DNA of 64,000 nucleotides from Plasmopara viticola (Eukaryota; Oomycota; Peronosporomycetes; Peronosporales; Peronosporaceae): NCBI GenBank assembly GCA_001695595.3, contig MBPM02000068.1:1-64000 (forward strand), read 5' to 3'. Below the pieces are notes generated by a model, which worked only from the letters and a program-made list of their open reading frames with translations, had not been told where the DNA came from and ran no database searches. Within the stretch, counting starts at the first letter, position 1, and each line of letters opens with the position of its first letter. This document shows, piece by piece, positions 1 to 12,898 of the stretch. The position numbers and the translations under genes are program-made.

Positions 1-31
1 AAAATCAAAGTTTTGAAAAACCCATCCTTCA

Positions 32-1661
32 CCATATACGTGTGCAGAAATCTTTTGGAAAACGTACCTTATCGGAAATATCACAATAAGAAGAGTCTTT
101 TATCGAAATCTCTTTTACTAAATAAAATCATACAACAATCCAAAAATTGTACTCGTTTCAAAGTTTGTACTAAAGGGCAAAAATTGTACTTAATGAACTT
201 GTACTAAGTGAAACTTGTTAGTGTAACAACTGTACTCAAGCGAATCCTCCTGGAAAGATAAAACACACCCAAAATCAAAACTTTTATAAATCCCTCCTTA
301 CCATATATCGTGGGCAAAATCTTTTGGAAATCGTATTATCGGAAACATCACAATAAGTCGAATTCTCTATTTACAAATAAAATCATACAATAATCCAAAA
401 AAATTGTACTTGTTCCGAAGTTTGTACTATAGGGCCAAAATTGTACTTAATAGAACTTGTTACTAAAGTGAAACTTGTTTAGTGTAAGTACTTGTACTCA
501 AGCAAACCTGAAAAGGTAACACCAAAATCAAAACTTTTGAAAAGCCCTCCTTTGCCATATATCGTGTCAAAACTCTTTTGAAAATCGTACCTAATCGAAA
601 ATATCACAATAGAAGAAGTCTTCTATCGAAATCTCTTTTTACTAAATAAAATCATACAAAATCCAGAAAAATTGTTCGTTTTTCAAAGTTTGTACTATAG
701 GCAAAATTGTACTTAAAGAACTTGTTACTAAAGTGAAAACTTGTTCAGTGTAACACTTGTACTCAAGCAATCTCCTGGAAAGATAAAACACACCAAAAAA
801 ACAATAACATTTATAATTGCCCTCTTTACCATATATCGTGGGCAAAAAACTCTTTTGGAAATCGTACCTATCGGAAAATATCACAATAAGAAGAAGTTTT
901 CTATCAAATCTCTTTTTACTAAATAAAATCCAACAAAATCCAAAATTTGTTTCGTTTCAAAGTTTGTACATAAGGGCAAAACTTGTACTTGAATGAACTT
1001 GTTACTGAAGTAAAACTTGTTTAGTGTAAGTACTTGTACTCAAGCAAACCTCTTGGAAAGATAAATCCACCAAAAATTATAACTTCTGAAAAACCCTCCT
1101 TTACCATATATCGTAGGCAGAAACTCTTTTGGAAAGCGTACCTTATCGGGAAAATCACAATAAGAAAGATTGTTCTATCGAAATCTCTTTTTACTTAATA
1201 AAATTATACAATAATCTAAAAAATTTGTACTCGTTTCAAGTTTGTACTATAGGGCAAAAGTTGTACTTAAATAAACTTGTTACTATAGTGAAACTTTTTC
1301 AGTGTAAGAACTTGTACTCAAGTGAACCTCCTGGACAGATTAATCCACCAAAATTCAAAACTTTTGAAAAAGCCCTCCTTTACCCTAAATCGTGGGCAAA
1401 AACTCTCATGGAATTCGTACCTAATCGGAATATATCACAATAAGTAGAACTCTCTTTTCGAAATCTCTTTTTACCGAGAAAAGTCATACATTGTTTAAAG
1501 GAAAAGTACTCGATTCAATGTTTGTACTTTAGGGCAAAAATGTGCTTGATAGAATATGTTACTTAAGTGAATATATGTCTAGTGTAAAAACTTAAACTCG
1601 AGCGAATCCCCTGGAAAGATGAATCCACCAAAAATCAAAGGTTTTGAAAAACCCATCCTTC
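32..1661 (+). repeat. Family A hexamer HOR unit 1 (indel-rich)
   Basis: First full six-monomer unit, 1,630 bp from T1 anchor to T1 anchor, with anchors at 32, 301, 555, 829, 1104 and 1383. The types are recognised by words next to the anchor. T1 has cccatccttcacc and gtgtgcag. T2 has ataaatgccctcc and aacatcacaataagtcg. T3 has tttgccatatatcgtggtc. T4 has acatttataattgccc. T5 has ttataacttctg and gtaggcag. T6 has ccctaaatcgtgggc. This unit differs from the next ones by many single-base losses, for example atatacg for atatatcg and gaaatctttt for gaaactctttt, which shorten it. Confidence 0.9.
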
Positions 1662-4600
1662 ACCATATATCGTGTGCAGAAACTCTTTTGGAAAACGCAC
1701 CTTATCGGAAAATATCACAATAAGAAGAAGTCTTTTATCGAAATCTCTTCTTACTAAATAAAATCATACAACAATCCAAAAAGTTGTACTCGTTTCAAAG
1801 TTTGTACTAAAGGGCAAAAATTGTTCTTTATAGAACTTGTACTAAAGTGAAAACTTGTTTAGTGTAACAACTGGTACTCAAGCGAATCTCCTGGAAAGAT
1901 AAAACACACCCAAAATCAAAACTTTTATAAATGCCCTCCCTTACCATATATCGTGGGCAAAAACTCTTTTGGAAATCGTACTTAATCGGAAACATCACAA
2001 TAAGTCGAATTCTCTATTTACCAAATAAAATCATACAATAATCCAAAAAAATTGTACTTGTTCTGAAGTTTGTACTATAGGGCCAAAATTGTACTTAATA
2101 GAACTTGTTACTAAAGTGAAACTTGTTTAGTGTAAGTACTTGTACTCAAGCAAACCTTTGAAAAGGTAAATCCACCAAAATTCAAACTTTTGAAAAAGCC
2201 CTCCTTTGCCATATATCGTGGTCAAAAACTCTTTTGAAAATCGTACCTAATCAGAAAATATCACAATAAGAAGAAGTCTTCTATCGAAATCTCTTTTTAC
2301 TAAATAAAATCATACTCGTTTCAAAGTTTGTACTATAGGGCAAAAATTGTACTTAAATGAACTTGTTACTAAAGTGAAAACTTGTTCAGTGTAACAACTT
2401 GTACTCAAGCGAATCTCCTGGAAAGATAAAACACACCAAAAATCAAAACATTTATAATTGCCCTCCTTTACCATATATCGTGGGCAAAAACTCTTTTGGA
2501 AATCGTACCTTATCGGAAAATATCACAATAAGAAGAAGTCTTCTATCCAAATCTCTTTTTACTAAATAAAATCCAACAAAAATCCAAAAATTTGTTTTCG
2601 TTTCAAAGTTTGTACATAAGGGCAAAACTTGTACTTGAATGAACTTGTTACTAAAGTGAAACTTGTTTAGTGTAAGTACTTGTACTCAAGCAAACCTCTT
2701 GGAAAGATAAATCCACCAAAAATTATAACTTCTGAAAAACCCTCCTTTACCATATATCGTAGGCAGAAACTCTTTTGGAAAGCGTACCTTATCGGGAAAA
2801 TCACAATAAGAAAAATTGTTCTATCGAAATCTCTTTTTACTTTATAAAATTATACAATAATCTAGAAAAATTGTACTCGTTTCAAGTTTGTACTATAGGG
2901 CAAAAGTTGTACTTAAATAAACTTGTTACTATAGTGAAAACTTTTTCAGTGTAAAACTTGTACTCAAGTGAACCTCCTGGACAGATTAATCCACCAAAAT
3001 TCAAAACTTTTGAAAAAGCCCTCCTTTACCCTAAATCGTGGGCAAAAACTCTCATGGAATTCGTACCTAATCGGAATATATCACAATAAGTAGAACTCTC
3101 TTTTCGAAATCTCTTTTTACCGAGAAAAGTCATACATTGTTTAAAGGAAAAGTACTCGATTCAATGTTTGTACTATAGGGCAAAAATGTGCTTGATAGAA
3201 TTTGTTACTTAAGTGAATATATGTCTAGTGTAAAAACTTAAACTCGAGCGAATCCCCTGGAAAGATGAATCCACCAAAAATCAAAGGTTTTGAAAAACCC
3301 ATCCTTCACCATATATCGTGTGCAGAAACTCTTTTGGAAAACGTACCTTATCGGAAAATATCACAATCAGAAGAAGTCTTTTGTCGAAATCTCTTTTTAC
3401 TAAATAAAATCATACAACAATCCAAAAATTTGTACTCGTTTCAAAGTTTGTACTAAAGGGCAAAAATTGTTCTTTATAGAACTTGTACTAAAGTGAAAAC
3501 TTGTTTAGTGTAACAACTGGTACTCAAGCGAATCTCCTGGAAAGATAAAACACACCCAAAATCAAAACTTTTATAAATGCCCTCCCTTACCATATATCGT
3601 GGGCAAAAACTCTTTTGGAAATCGTACTTAATCGGAAACATCACAATAAGTCGAATTCTCTATTTACCAAATAAAATCATACAATAATCCAAAAAAATTG
3701 TACTTGTTCCGAAGTTTGTACTATAGGGCCAAAATTGTACTTAATAGAACTTGTTACTAAAGTGAAACTTGTTTAGTGTAAGTACTTGTACTCAAGCAAA
3801 CCTTTGAAAAGGTAAATCCACCAAAATTCAAAACTTTTGAAAAAGCCCTCCTTTGCCATATATCGTGGTCAAAAACTCTTTTGAAAATCGTACCTAATCA
3901 GAAAATATCACAATAAGAAGAAGTCTTCTATCGAAATCTCTTTTTACTAAATAAAATCATACAATAATCCAGAAGAATTGTATTCGTTTCAAAGTTTGTA
4001 CTATAGGGCAAAACTTGTACTTGAATGAACTTGTTACTAAAGTGAAAACTTGTTCAGTGTAACAACTTGTACTCAAGCAAATCTCCTGGAAAGATAAAAC
4101 ACATATATTGCCCTCCTTTACCATATATCGTGGGCAAAAACTCTTTTGGAAATCGTACCTTATCGGAAAATATCACAATAAGAAGAAGTCTTCTATCCAA
4201 ATCTCTTTTTACTAAATAAAATCCAACAAAAATCCAAAAATTTGTTTTCGTTTCAAAGTTTGGACATAAGGGCAAAACTTGTACTTGAATGAACTTGTTA
4301 CTAAAGTAAAACTTGTTTAGTATAAGTACTTGTACTCAAGCAAACCTCTTGGAAAGATAAATCCACCAAAAATTATAACTTCTGAAAAACCCTCCTTTAC
4401 CATATATCGTAGGCAGAAACTCTTTTGGAAAGCGTACCTTATCGGGAAAATCACAATAAGAAAGATTGTTCTATCGAAATCTCTTTTTACTTAATAAAAT
4501 TATATAAAAAATCTAAAAAAATTGTACTCGTTTCAAGTTTGTACTATAGGGCAAAAGTTGTACTTAAATAAACTTGTTACTATAGTGAAAACTTTTTCAG

Positions 4601-6627
4601 TGTAAAAACTTGTACTCAAGTGAACCTCCTGGACAGATTAATCCACCAAAATTCAGAACTTTTGAAAAAGCCCTCCTTTACCCTAAATCGTGGGCAAAAA
4701 CTCTCATGGAATTCGTACCTAATCGGAATATATCACAATAAGTAGAACTCTCTTTTCGAAATCTCTTTTTACCGAGAAAAGTCATACATTGTTTAAAGGA
4801 AAAGTACTCGATTCAATGTTTGTACTATAGGGCAAAAATGTGCTTGATAAAATTTGTTACTTAAGTGAATATATGTCTAGTGTAAAAACTCAAACTCGAG
4901 CGAATCCCCCGGAAAGATGAATCCACCAAAAATCAAAGGTTTTGAAAAACCCATCCTTCACCATATATCGTGTGCAGAAACTCTTTTAAAAAACGCACCT
5001 TATCGGAAATATCACAATAAGAAGAAGTCTTTTATCGAAATCTCTTTTTACTAAATAAAATCATACAACAATCCAAAAAGTTGTACTCGTTTCAAAGTTT
5101 GTACTAAAGGGCAAAAATTGTTCTTTATAGAACTTGTACTAAAGTGAAAACTTGTTTAGTGTAACAACTGGTACTCAAGCGAATCTCCTGGAAAGATAAA
5201 ACACACCCAAAATCAAAACTTTTATAAATGCCCTCCCTTACCATATATCGTGGGCAAAAACTCTTTTGGAAATCGTACTTAATCGGAAACATCACAATAA
5301 GTCGAATTCTCTATTTACCAAATAAAATCATACAATAATCCAAAAAAATTGTACTTGTTCCGAAGTTTGTACTATAGGGCCAAAATTGTACTTAATAGAA
5401 CTTGTTACTAAAGTGAAACTTGTTTAGTGTAAGTACTTGTACTCAAGCAAACCTTTGAAAAGGTAAATCCACCAAAATTCAAAACTTTTGAAAAAGCCCT
5501 CCTTTGCCATATATCGTGGTCAAAAACTCTTTTGAAAATCGTACCTAATCAGAAAATATCACAATAAGAAGAAGTCTTCTATCGAAATCTCTTTTTACTA
5601 AATAAAATCATACAATAATCCAGAAAAATTGAATTCGTTTCAAAGTTTGTACTATAGGGCAAAAATTGTACTTAAATGAACTTGTTACTAAAGTGAAAAC
5701 TTGTTCAGTGTAACAACTTGTACTCAAGCAAATCTCCTGGAAAGATAAAACACACCAAAAAAACAAAACATTTATAATTGCCCTCCTTTACCATATATCG
5801 TGGGCAAAAACTCTTTTGGAAATCGTACCTTATCGGAAAATATCACAATAAGAAGAAGTTTTCTATCCAAATCTCTTTTTACTAAATAAAATCCAACAAA
5901 AATCCAGAAATTTGTTTTCGTTTCAAAGTTTGGACATAAGGGCAAAACTTGTACTTGAATGAACTTGTTACTAAAGTAAAACTTGTTTAGTATAAGTACT
6001 TGTACTCAAGCAAACCTCTTGGAAAGATAAATCCACCAAAAATTATAACTTCTGAAAAACCCTCCTTTACCATATATCGTAGGCAGAAACTCTTTTGGAA
6101 AGCGTACCTTATCGGGAAAATCACAATAAGAAAGATTGTTCTATCGAAATCTCTTTTTACCTTATAAAATTATACATTAATCTAAAAAAATTGTACTCGT
6201 TTCAAGTTTGTACTATAGGGCAAAAGTTGTACTTATAAAACTTGTTACTATAGTGAAAACTTTTTCAGTGTAAAAACTTGTACTCAAGTGAACCTCCTGG
6301 ACAGATTAATCCACCAAAATTCAGAACTTTTGAAAAAGCCCTCCTTTACCCTAAATCGTGGGCAAAAACTCTCATGGAATTCGTACCTAATCGGAATATA
6401 TCACAATAAGTAGAACTCTCTTTTCGAAATCTCTTTTTACCGAGAAAAGTCATACATTGTTTAAAGGAAAAGTACTCGATTCAATGTTTGTACTATAGGG
6501 CAAAAATGTGCTTGATAAAATTTGTTACTTAAGTGAATATATGTCTAGTGTAAAAACTCAAACTCGAGCGAATCCCCCGGAAAGATGAATCCACCAAAAT
6601 CAAAGTTTTTGAAAAACCCATCCTTCA
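1662..6627 (+). repeat. Family A hexamer HOR units 2-4 (regular)
   Basis: Three consecutive T1-T2-T3-T4-T5-T6 units start at T1 anchors 1662, 3309 and 4961, with lengths 1,647, 1,652 and 1,667 bp. Matching monomers in different units are far more alike than neighbouring monomers within a unit, which defines a higher-order repeat. Private changes mark individual units. The T3 of unit 2 lacks about 20 bp near 2315, where catac is joined directly to tcgtttcaaag. The T4 of unit 3 lacks about 20 bp near 4103, where acacatatattgccc replaces the usual longer junction. Confidence 0.93.
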
Positions 6628-9600
6628 CCATATATCGTGTGCAGAAACTCTTTTAAAACGCACCTTATCGGAAATATCACAATAAGAAGAAGTCTTTTAT
6701 CGAAATCTCTTTTTACTAAATAAAATCATACAACAATCCAAAAATTTGTACTCGTTTCAAAGTTTGTACTAAAGGGCAAAAATTGTACTTAAATGAACTT
6801 GTTCTAAGTGAAAACTTGTTTAGTGTAACAACTGGTACTCAAGCGAATCTCCTGGAAAGATAAAACACACCCAAAATCAAAACTTTTATAAATGCCCTCC
6901 TTACCATATATCGTGGGCAAAAACTCTTTTGGAAATCGTACTTAATCGGAAACATCACAATAAGTCGAATTCTCTATTTACCAAATAAAATCATACAATA
7001 ATCCAAAAAAATTGTACTTGTTCCGAAGTTTGTACTATAGGGCCAAAATTGTACTTAATAGAACTTGTTACTAAAGTGAAACTTGTTTAGTGTAAGTACT
7101 TGTACTCAAGCAAACCTTGAAAAGGTAAATCCACCAAAATCAAAACTTTTGAAAAAGCCCTCCTTTGCCATATATCGTGGTCAAAAACTCTTTTGAAAAT
7201 CGTACCTAATCAAAAAAAATATCACAGGAGAAGAATTCTTCTATCGAAATCTCTTTTTACTAAATAAAATCATACAATAATCCAGAAAAATTGAATTTCG
7301 TTTCAAAGTTTGTACTATAGGGCAAAACTTGTACTTAATGAACTTGTTACTAAAGTGAAAACTTGTTCAGTGTAAAACTTGTACTCAAGCGAATCTCCCG
7401 GAAAGATGAAACACACCAAAAATCAAAACATTTATAATTGCCCTCCTTTACCATATACGTGGGCAAAACTCTTTTGGAAATCGTACCTAATCGGAAACAT
7501 CACAATAAGTCGAATTCTCTTTTTACCAAATAAAATCATACAATAATCCAAAAAAATTGTACTTGTTCCGAAGTTTGTACTATAGGGCCAAAACTGTACT
7601 TAATAGAACTTGTTACTAAAGTGAAACTTGTTTAGTGTAAGTACTTGTACTCAAGCAAACCTCTTGGAAAGATAAATCCACCAAAAATTAAACTTCTGAA
7701 AAACCCTCCTTTACCATATATCGTGGTCAAAAACTCTTTTGAAAATCGTACCTAATCAGAAAATATCACAGGGAGAAGAATTCTTCTATCGAAATCTCTT
7801 TTTACTAAATAAAATCATACAATAATCCAGAAAAATTGTATTCGTTTCAAAGTTTGTACTATAGGGCAAAAATTGTTCTTAATAGAACTTGTTACTAAAG
7901 TGAAAACTTGTTCAGTGTAACAACTTGTACTCAAGCGAATCTCCTGGAAAGATAAAACACACCAAAAATCAAAACATTTATAATTGCCCTCCTTTGCCAT
8001 ATATCGTGGGCAAAAACTCTTTTGGAAATCGTACCTTATCGGAAAATACCACAATAAGAAGAAGTCTTCTATCCAAATCTCTTTTTACTAAATAAAATCC
8101 AACAAAAATCCCAAAAAAAAATCTCGTTTTAAAGTTTGTATATAAGGGCCAAACTTGTACTTGAATAACTTGTTACTAAGTGAAACTTGTTTAGTGTATA
8201 AGTAACTTGTACTTAAGCAAACCTCTTGGAAGATAAATCTACCAAAATTTAAAACTTCTGAAAAAACCCTCCTTTACCATATATCGTAGGCAGAAACTCT
8301 TTTGGAAAGCGTACCTTATCGGAATATATAACAATAAGTAGAACTGTCTCTTTTTCAAGTCTCTCTTTACCGAGAAAAGTCATACACGTTTATAAAAAAC
8401 GTACTTCGTTTAAAAATTTGTACTATAGAATTGTACTTGATAGAATCATTACTTAAAGTGAATATTGTGTGACTAGTGTAAAAAGTTGTACTCAAGCGAA
8501 TTCCTGGAAAGATAAATCCACCAAAATCAAAACTTTTGAAAAACCCTCCTTCACATATATCGTGTGCAAAACTCTTTTGGAAAATCGTACCTTATCGGAA
8601 AATATCACAGGAGAAGAATTCTTCTATCGAAATCTCTTTTTACTAAATAAAATCATACAATAATCCAGAAAAAATTGTATTCGTTTCAAAGTTTGTACTA
8701 TAGGGCAAAAATTGTTCTTAATACAACTTGTTGCTAAAGTGAAAACTTGTTCAGTGTAACAACTTGTACTCAAGCGAATCTCCTGGAAAGATGAAACACA
8801 AAAATCAAAACATTTATAATTGCCCTCCTTTGCCATATATCGTGCGCAAAAGCTCTTTTGGAAATCGTACCTTATCGGAAAATATCACATAGAAGAAGTT
8901 TTCTATCCAAATCTCTTTTTACTAAATAAAATCCAACAAAATCCAAAATTTGTCTTCGTTTCAAAGTTTGTATAAGGCAAAACTTGTACTTGAATGAACT
9001 TGTTACTAAAGTGAGACTTGTTTAGTGTAAGTACTTGTACTCAAGCAAACCTCTGAAAGATAAATCCACCAAAAATTAAAACTTCTGAAAATACCCTCTT
9101 TACCATATATCGTAGGCAAAACTCTTTTGGAAAGCGTACTTATCGGAAATATCACAATAAAAATTCTTCTATAATCTCTATAAAATAAATATCTAAAAAA
9201 ATATGTTTCTCGTTTCAAGTTTGTACTATAGGGCAAAAGTTTGTACTTAAATAAACTTGTTACTATAGTGAAAACTTTTTCAGTGTAAAAACTTGTACTC
9301 AAGTGAAACTCCTGACAGATTTATCCACCAAAATTCAAAACTTTTGAAAAAGCTTTCCTTTACCCTAAATCGTGGGCAAAAACTCTTATGGAATTCGTAC
9401 CTAATCGGAATATATCACAATAAGTAGAACTCTCTTTTCGAAATCTCTTTTTACCGAGAAAGTCATACATTGTTTTAAAGGAAAAGTTACTCGATTCGAT
9501 TTTGTACTATAGGGCAAAATGTGCTTGATAGAATTGTTACTTAAGTGATATTTGTCTAGTGTAAAAACTTGTACTCAAGCGAATCCCCTGGAAAGATGAA

Positions 9601-9639
9601 TCCACCAAAAATCAAAGTTTTTGAAAAACCCATTCTTCA
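6628..9639 (+). repeat. Family A rearranged HOR block with chimeric monomers
   Basis: Eleven monomers break the hexamer order, with anchors at 6628, 6904, 7168, 7451, 7714, 7997, 8277, 8554, 8833, 9103 and 9363. The 7451 monomer has a T4 head but the T2 body word aaacatcacaataagtcg. The 7714 monomer has the T5 head aacttctgaaaaaccc but the T3 word tggtcaaaaactc. The 8554 monomer has a T1-like head joined to a T3-type agaagaattcttct body. Such head/body joins are what unequal exchange or gene conversion within an array produces. This block also has a raised density of one-base deletions, especially from 8,100 to 9,550. Confidence 0.85.
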
Positions 9640-12600
9640 CCATATATCGTGTGCAGAAACTCTTTTGGAAATCGTACCTTATCGGAAAATATCACAATAA
9701 GAAGAAGTCTTTTATCGAAATCTCTTTTTACTAAATAAAATCATACAACAATCCAAAAAATTGTACTCGTTTCAAAGTTTGTACTAAAGGGCAAAAATTG
9801 TACTTAAATGAACTTGTCACTTAAGTGAAAACTTGTTTAGTGTAACAACTGGTACTCAAGCGAATCTCCTGGAAAGATAAAACACACCCAAAATCAAAAC
9901 TTTTATAAATGCCCTCCTTACCATATATCGTGGGCAAAAACTCTTTTGGAAATCGTACTTAATCGGAAACATCACAATAAGTCGAATTCTCTATTTACCA
10001 AATAAAATCAAACAATAATCCAAAAAAATTGTACTTGTTCCGAAGTTTGTACTATAGGGCCAAAATTGTACTTAATAGAACTTGTTACTAAAGTGAAACC
10101 TTGTTTAGTGTAAGTACTTGTACTCAAGCAAACCTCCTGAAAAGGTAAATCCACCAAAATTCAGACTTTTGAAAAAGCCCTCCTTTGCATATATCGTGGT
10201 CAAAAACTCTTTTGAAAATCGTACCTAATCGGAAGATATCACAGTGGAGAAGAATCCTTCTATCGAAATCTATTTTTACTAAATAAAATCATACAATAAT
10301 CTAGAAAAATTGTATTCGTTTCAAAGTTTGTACTATAGGGCAAAATTGACTTAAATAGAACTTGTTACTAAAGTGAAACTTGTTCAGTGTATAAAACTTG
10401 TACTCAAGCGAATCTCCTGGAAAGATGAAACACACCAAAAATCAAACATTTATAATTGCCCTCCTTTACCATATATCGTGGGCAAAAACTCTTTTGGAAA
10501 TCGTACCTTATCGGAAAATATCACAATAAGAAGAAGTCTTCTATCCAAATCTCTTTTTACCAAAAAAATCCAACAAAATCCAAAAATTTGTAGTCGTTTT
10601 AAAGTTTGTACTAAAGGGCAAAACTTGTACCTGAATGAACTTGTTACTAAAGTGAAACTTGTTTAGTGTAAGTACTTGTACTCAAGCAAACCTCTTGGAA
10701 AGATAAATCCACCAAAAATTATAACTTCTGTAAAAACCCTCCTTTACCATATATCGTAGGCAGAAACTCTTTTGGAAAGCATACCTTATCGGAAATATCA
10801 CAATAAGAAAAATTGTTCTATCGAAATCTCTTTTTACTAAATAAAATTATACAATAATCTAAAAAAATTGTACTCGTTTCAAGTTTGTACTATAGGGCAA
10901 AAGTTGTACTTAAATAAACTTGTTACTATAGTGAAAACTTTTTCAGTGTAAAAACTTGTACTCAAGTGAAACTCCTGGACGATTAATCCACCAAAATCAA
11001 AACTTTTGAAAAAGCTTTCCTTTACCCTAAATCGTGGCAAAAACTCTTATGAATTCGTACCTAATCGGAATATATCACAATAAGTAGAACTCTCTTTTTC
11101 GAACTCTCTTTTCACCGAGAAAAGTCATACATTGTTTAAGGAAAAGTACTCGATTCAATGTTTGTACTATAGGGCAAAAATGTGCTGATAGAATTGTTAC
11201 TTAAGTGAATATTTGTCAGTGTAAAAACTTGTACTCAAGCGAATCCCCTGGAAAGATGAATCCACCAAAAATCAAAGTTTTCGAAAAACCCATCCTTCAC
11301 CATATATCGTGTGCAGAAACTCTTTTGGAAATCGTACCTTATCGGAAAATATCACAATAAGAAGAGTCTTTTATCGAAATCTCTTTTACTAAATAAAAGC
11401 ATACAACAATCCAAAAATTTGTACTCGTTTCAAAGTTTGTACTAAAGGGCAAAAATTGTACTTAAATGAACTTGTCACTAAGTGAAAACTTGTTTAGTGT
11501 AACAACTGGTACTCAAGCGAATCTCCTGGAAAGATAAACACACCCAAAATCAAAACTTTTATAAATGCCCTCCTTACCATATATCGTGGGCAAAAACTCT
11601 TTTGGAATCGTACCTAATCGGAAAACATCACAATAAGTCGAATTCTTTTTACCAAATAAATCATACAATAATCCAAAAAAATTGTACTTGTTCCGAAGTT
11701 TGTACTATAGGGCCGAAATTGTACTTAATAGAACTTGTTACTAAAGTGAAACTTGTTTAGTGTAAGTACTTGTACTCAAGCAAACCTCCTGAAAGGTAAA
11801 TCCACCAAAAATTCAAAACTTTTGAAAAAGCCCTCCTTTGCCATATATCGTGGTCAAAAACTCTTTTAAAATCGTACCTAATCGGAAAATATCACAGAGA
11901 GAAGAATTCTTCTATCGAAATCTCTTTTTACTAATAAAATCATACAATAATCCAGAAAATTGTATTCGTTTCAAAGTTTGTACTATAGGGCAAAACTTGT
12001 TACTTAAATGAACTTGTTACTAAGTGAAAACTTGTTCAGTGTAACAACTTGTTCTAGTGTAACAACTTGTACTCAAGCGAATCTCCTGGAAAGATGAACA
12101 CACCAAAAATCAAACATTTATAATTGCCCTCCTATACCATATATCGTTGGCAAAAACTCTTTTGGAAATCGTACCTTATCGAAAAATATCACAATACGAA
12201 GAAGTTTCTATCCAAGGGCAAAACTTGTACTTGAATGAACTTGTTACTAAAGTAAAACTTGTTTAGTGTAAGTACTTGTACTCAAGCAAACCTCTTGGAA
12301 AGATAAATCCACCAAAAATTATAACTTCTGAAAAACCCTCCTTTACCATATATCGTAGGCAGAAACTCTTTTGGAAAGCGTACCTTATCGGAAATATCAC
12401 AATAAGAAAAATTGTTCTATCGAAATCTCTTTTTACTAAATAAAATTATACAATAATCTAAAAAAATTGTACTCGTTCAAGTTTGTACTATAGGGCAAAA
12501 GTTGTACTTAAATAAACTTGTTACTATAGTGAAACTTTTTCAGTGTAAAAACTTGTACTCAAGTGAAACTCCTGGACAGATAAATCCACCAAAATTCAAA

Positions 12601-12898
12601 ACTTTTGAAAAAGCTTTCCTTTACCCTAAATCGTGGGCAAAACTCTTATGAATTCGTACCTAATCGGAATATATCACAATAAGTAGAACTCTCTTTTCGA
12701 AATCTCTTTTTACCGAGAAAAGTCATACATTGTTTAAAGGAAAAGTACTCGATTCAATGTTTGTACTATAGGGCAAAAATGTGCTTGATAGAATTTGTTA
12801 CTTAAGTGAATATTTGTCTAGTGTAAAAACTTGTACTCAAGCGAATCCCCTGGAAAGATGAATCCACCAAAAAAAGTTTTTGAAAAACCCATCCTTCA
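9640..12898 (+). repeat. Family A hexamer HOR units at 9,640 and 11,300
   Basis: Two units in normal type order, with T1 anchors at 9640 and 11300. The first is 1,660 bp. The second is only about 1,599 bp because its T4 monomer (anchor about 12137) has lost about 70 bp: tatccaa is joined directly to gggcaaaacttg near 12,212. The second unit also carries an 18-bp tandem duplication at 12,038-12,073. Confidence 0.88.
12038..12073 (+). repeat. 18-bp direct duplication inside a T3 monomer
   Basis: The words agtgtaacaacttgttct and agtgtaacaacttgtact lie directly in tandem, 18 bp each. Other T3 monomers have one copy at this place. The step equals the roughly 18-bp spacing of the ttgtact words inside the monomer, so slippage by one internal sub-repeat is the likely origin. 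Confidence 0.85.

Noticed and set aside
1413..1431. CENP-B-box-like word attcgtacctaatcgga
   Set aside because: It has ttcg, a later A and cgg, but one extra base between them compared with the known box (TTCG, four bases, A, two bases, CGGG) and no final G. Treated as coincidence.
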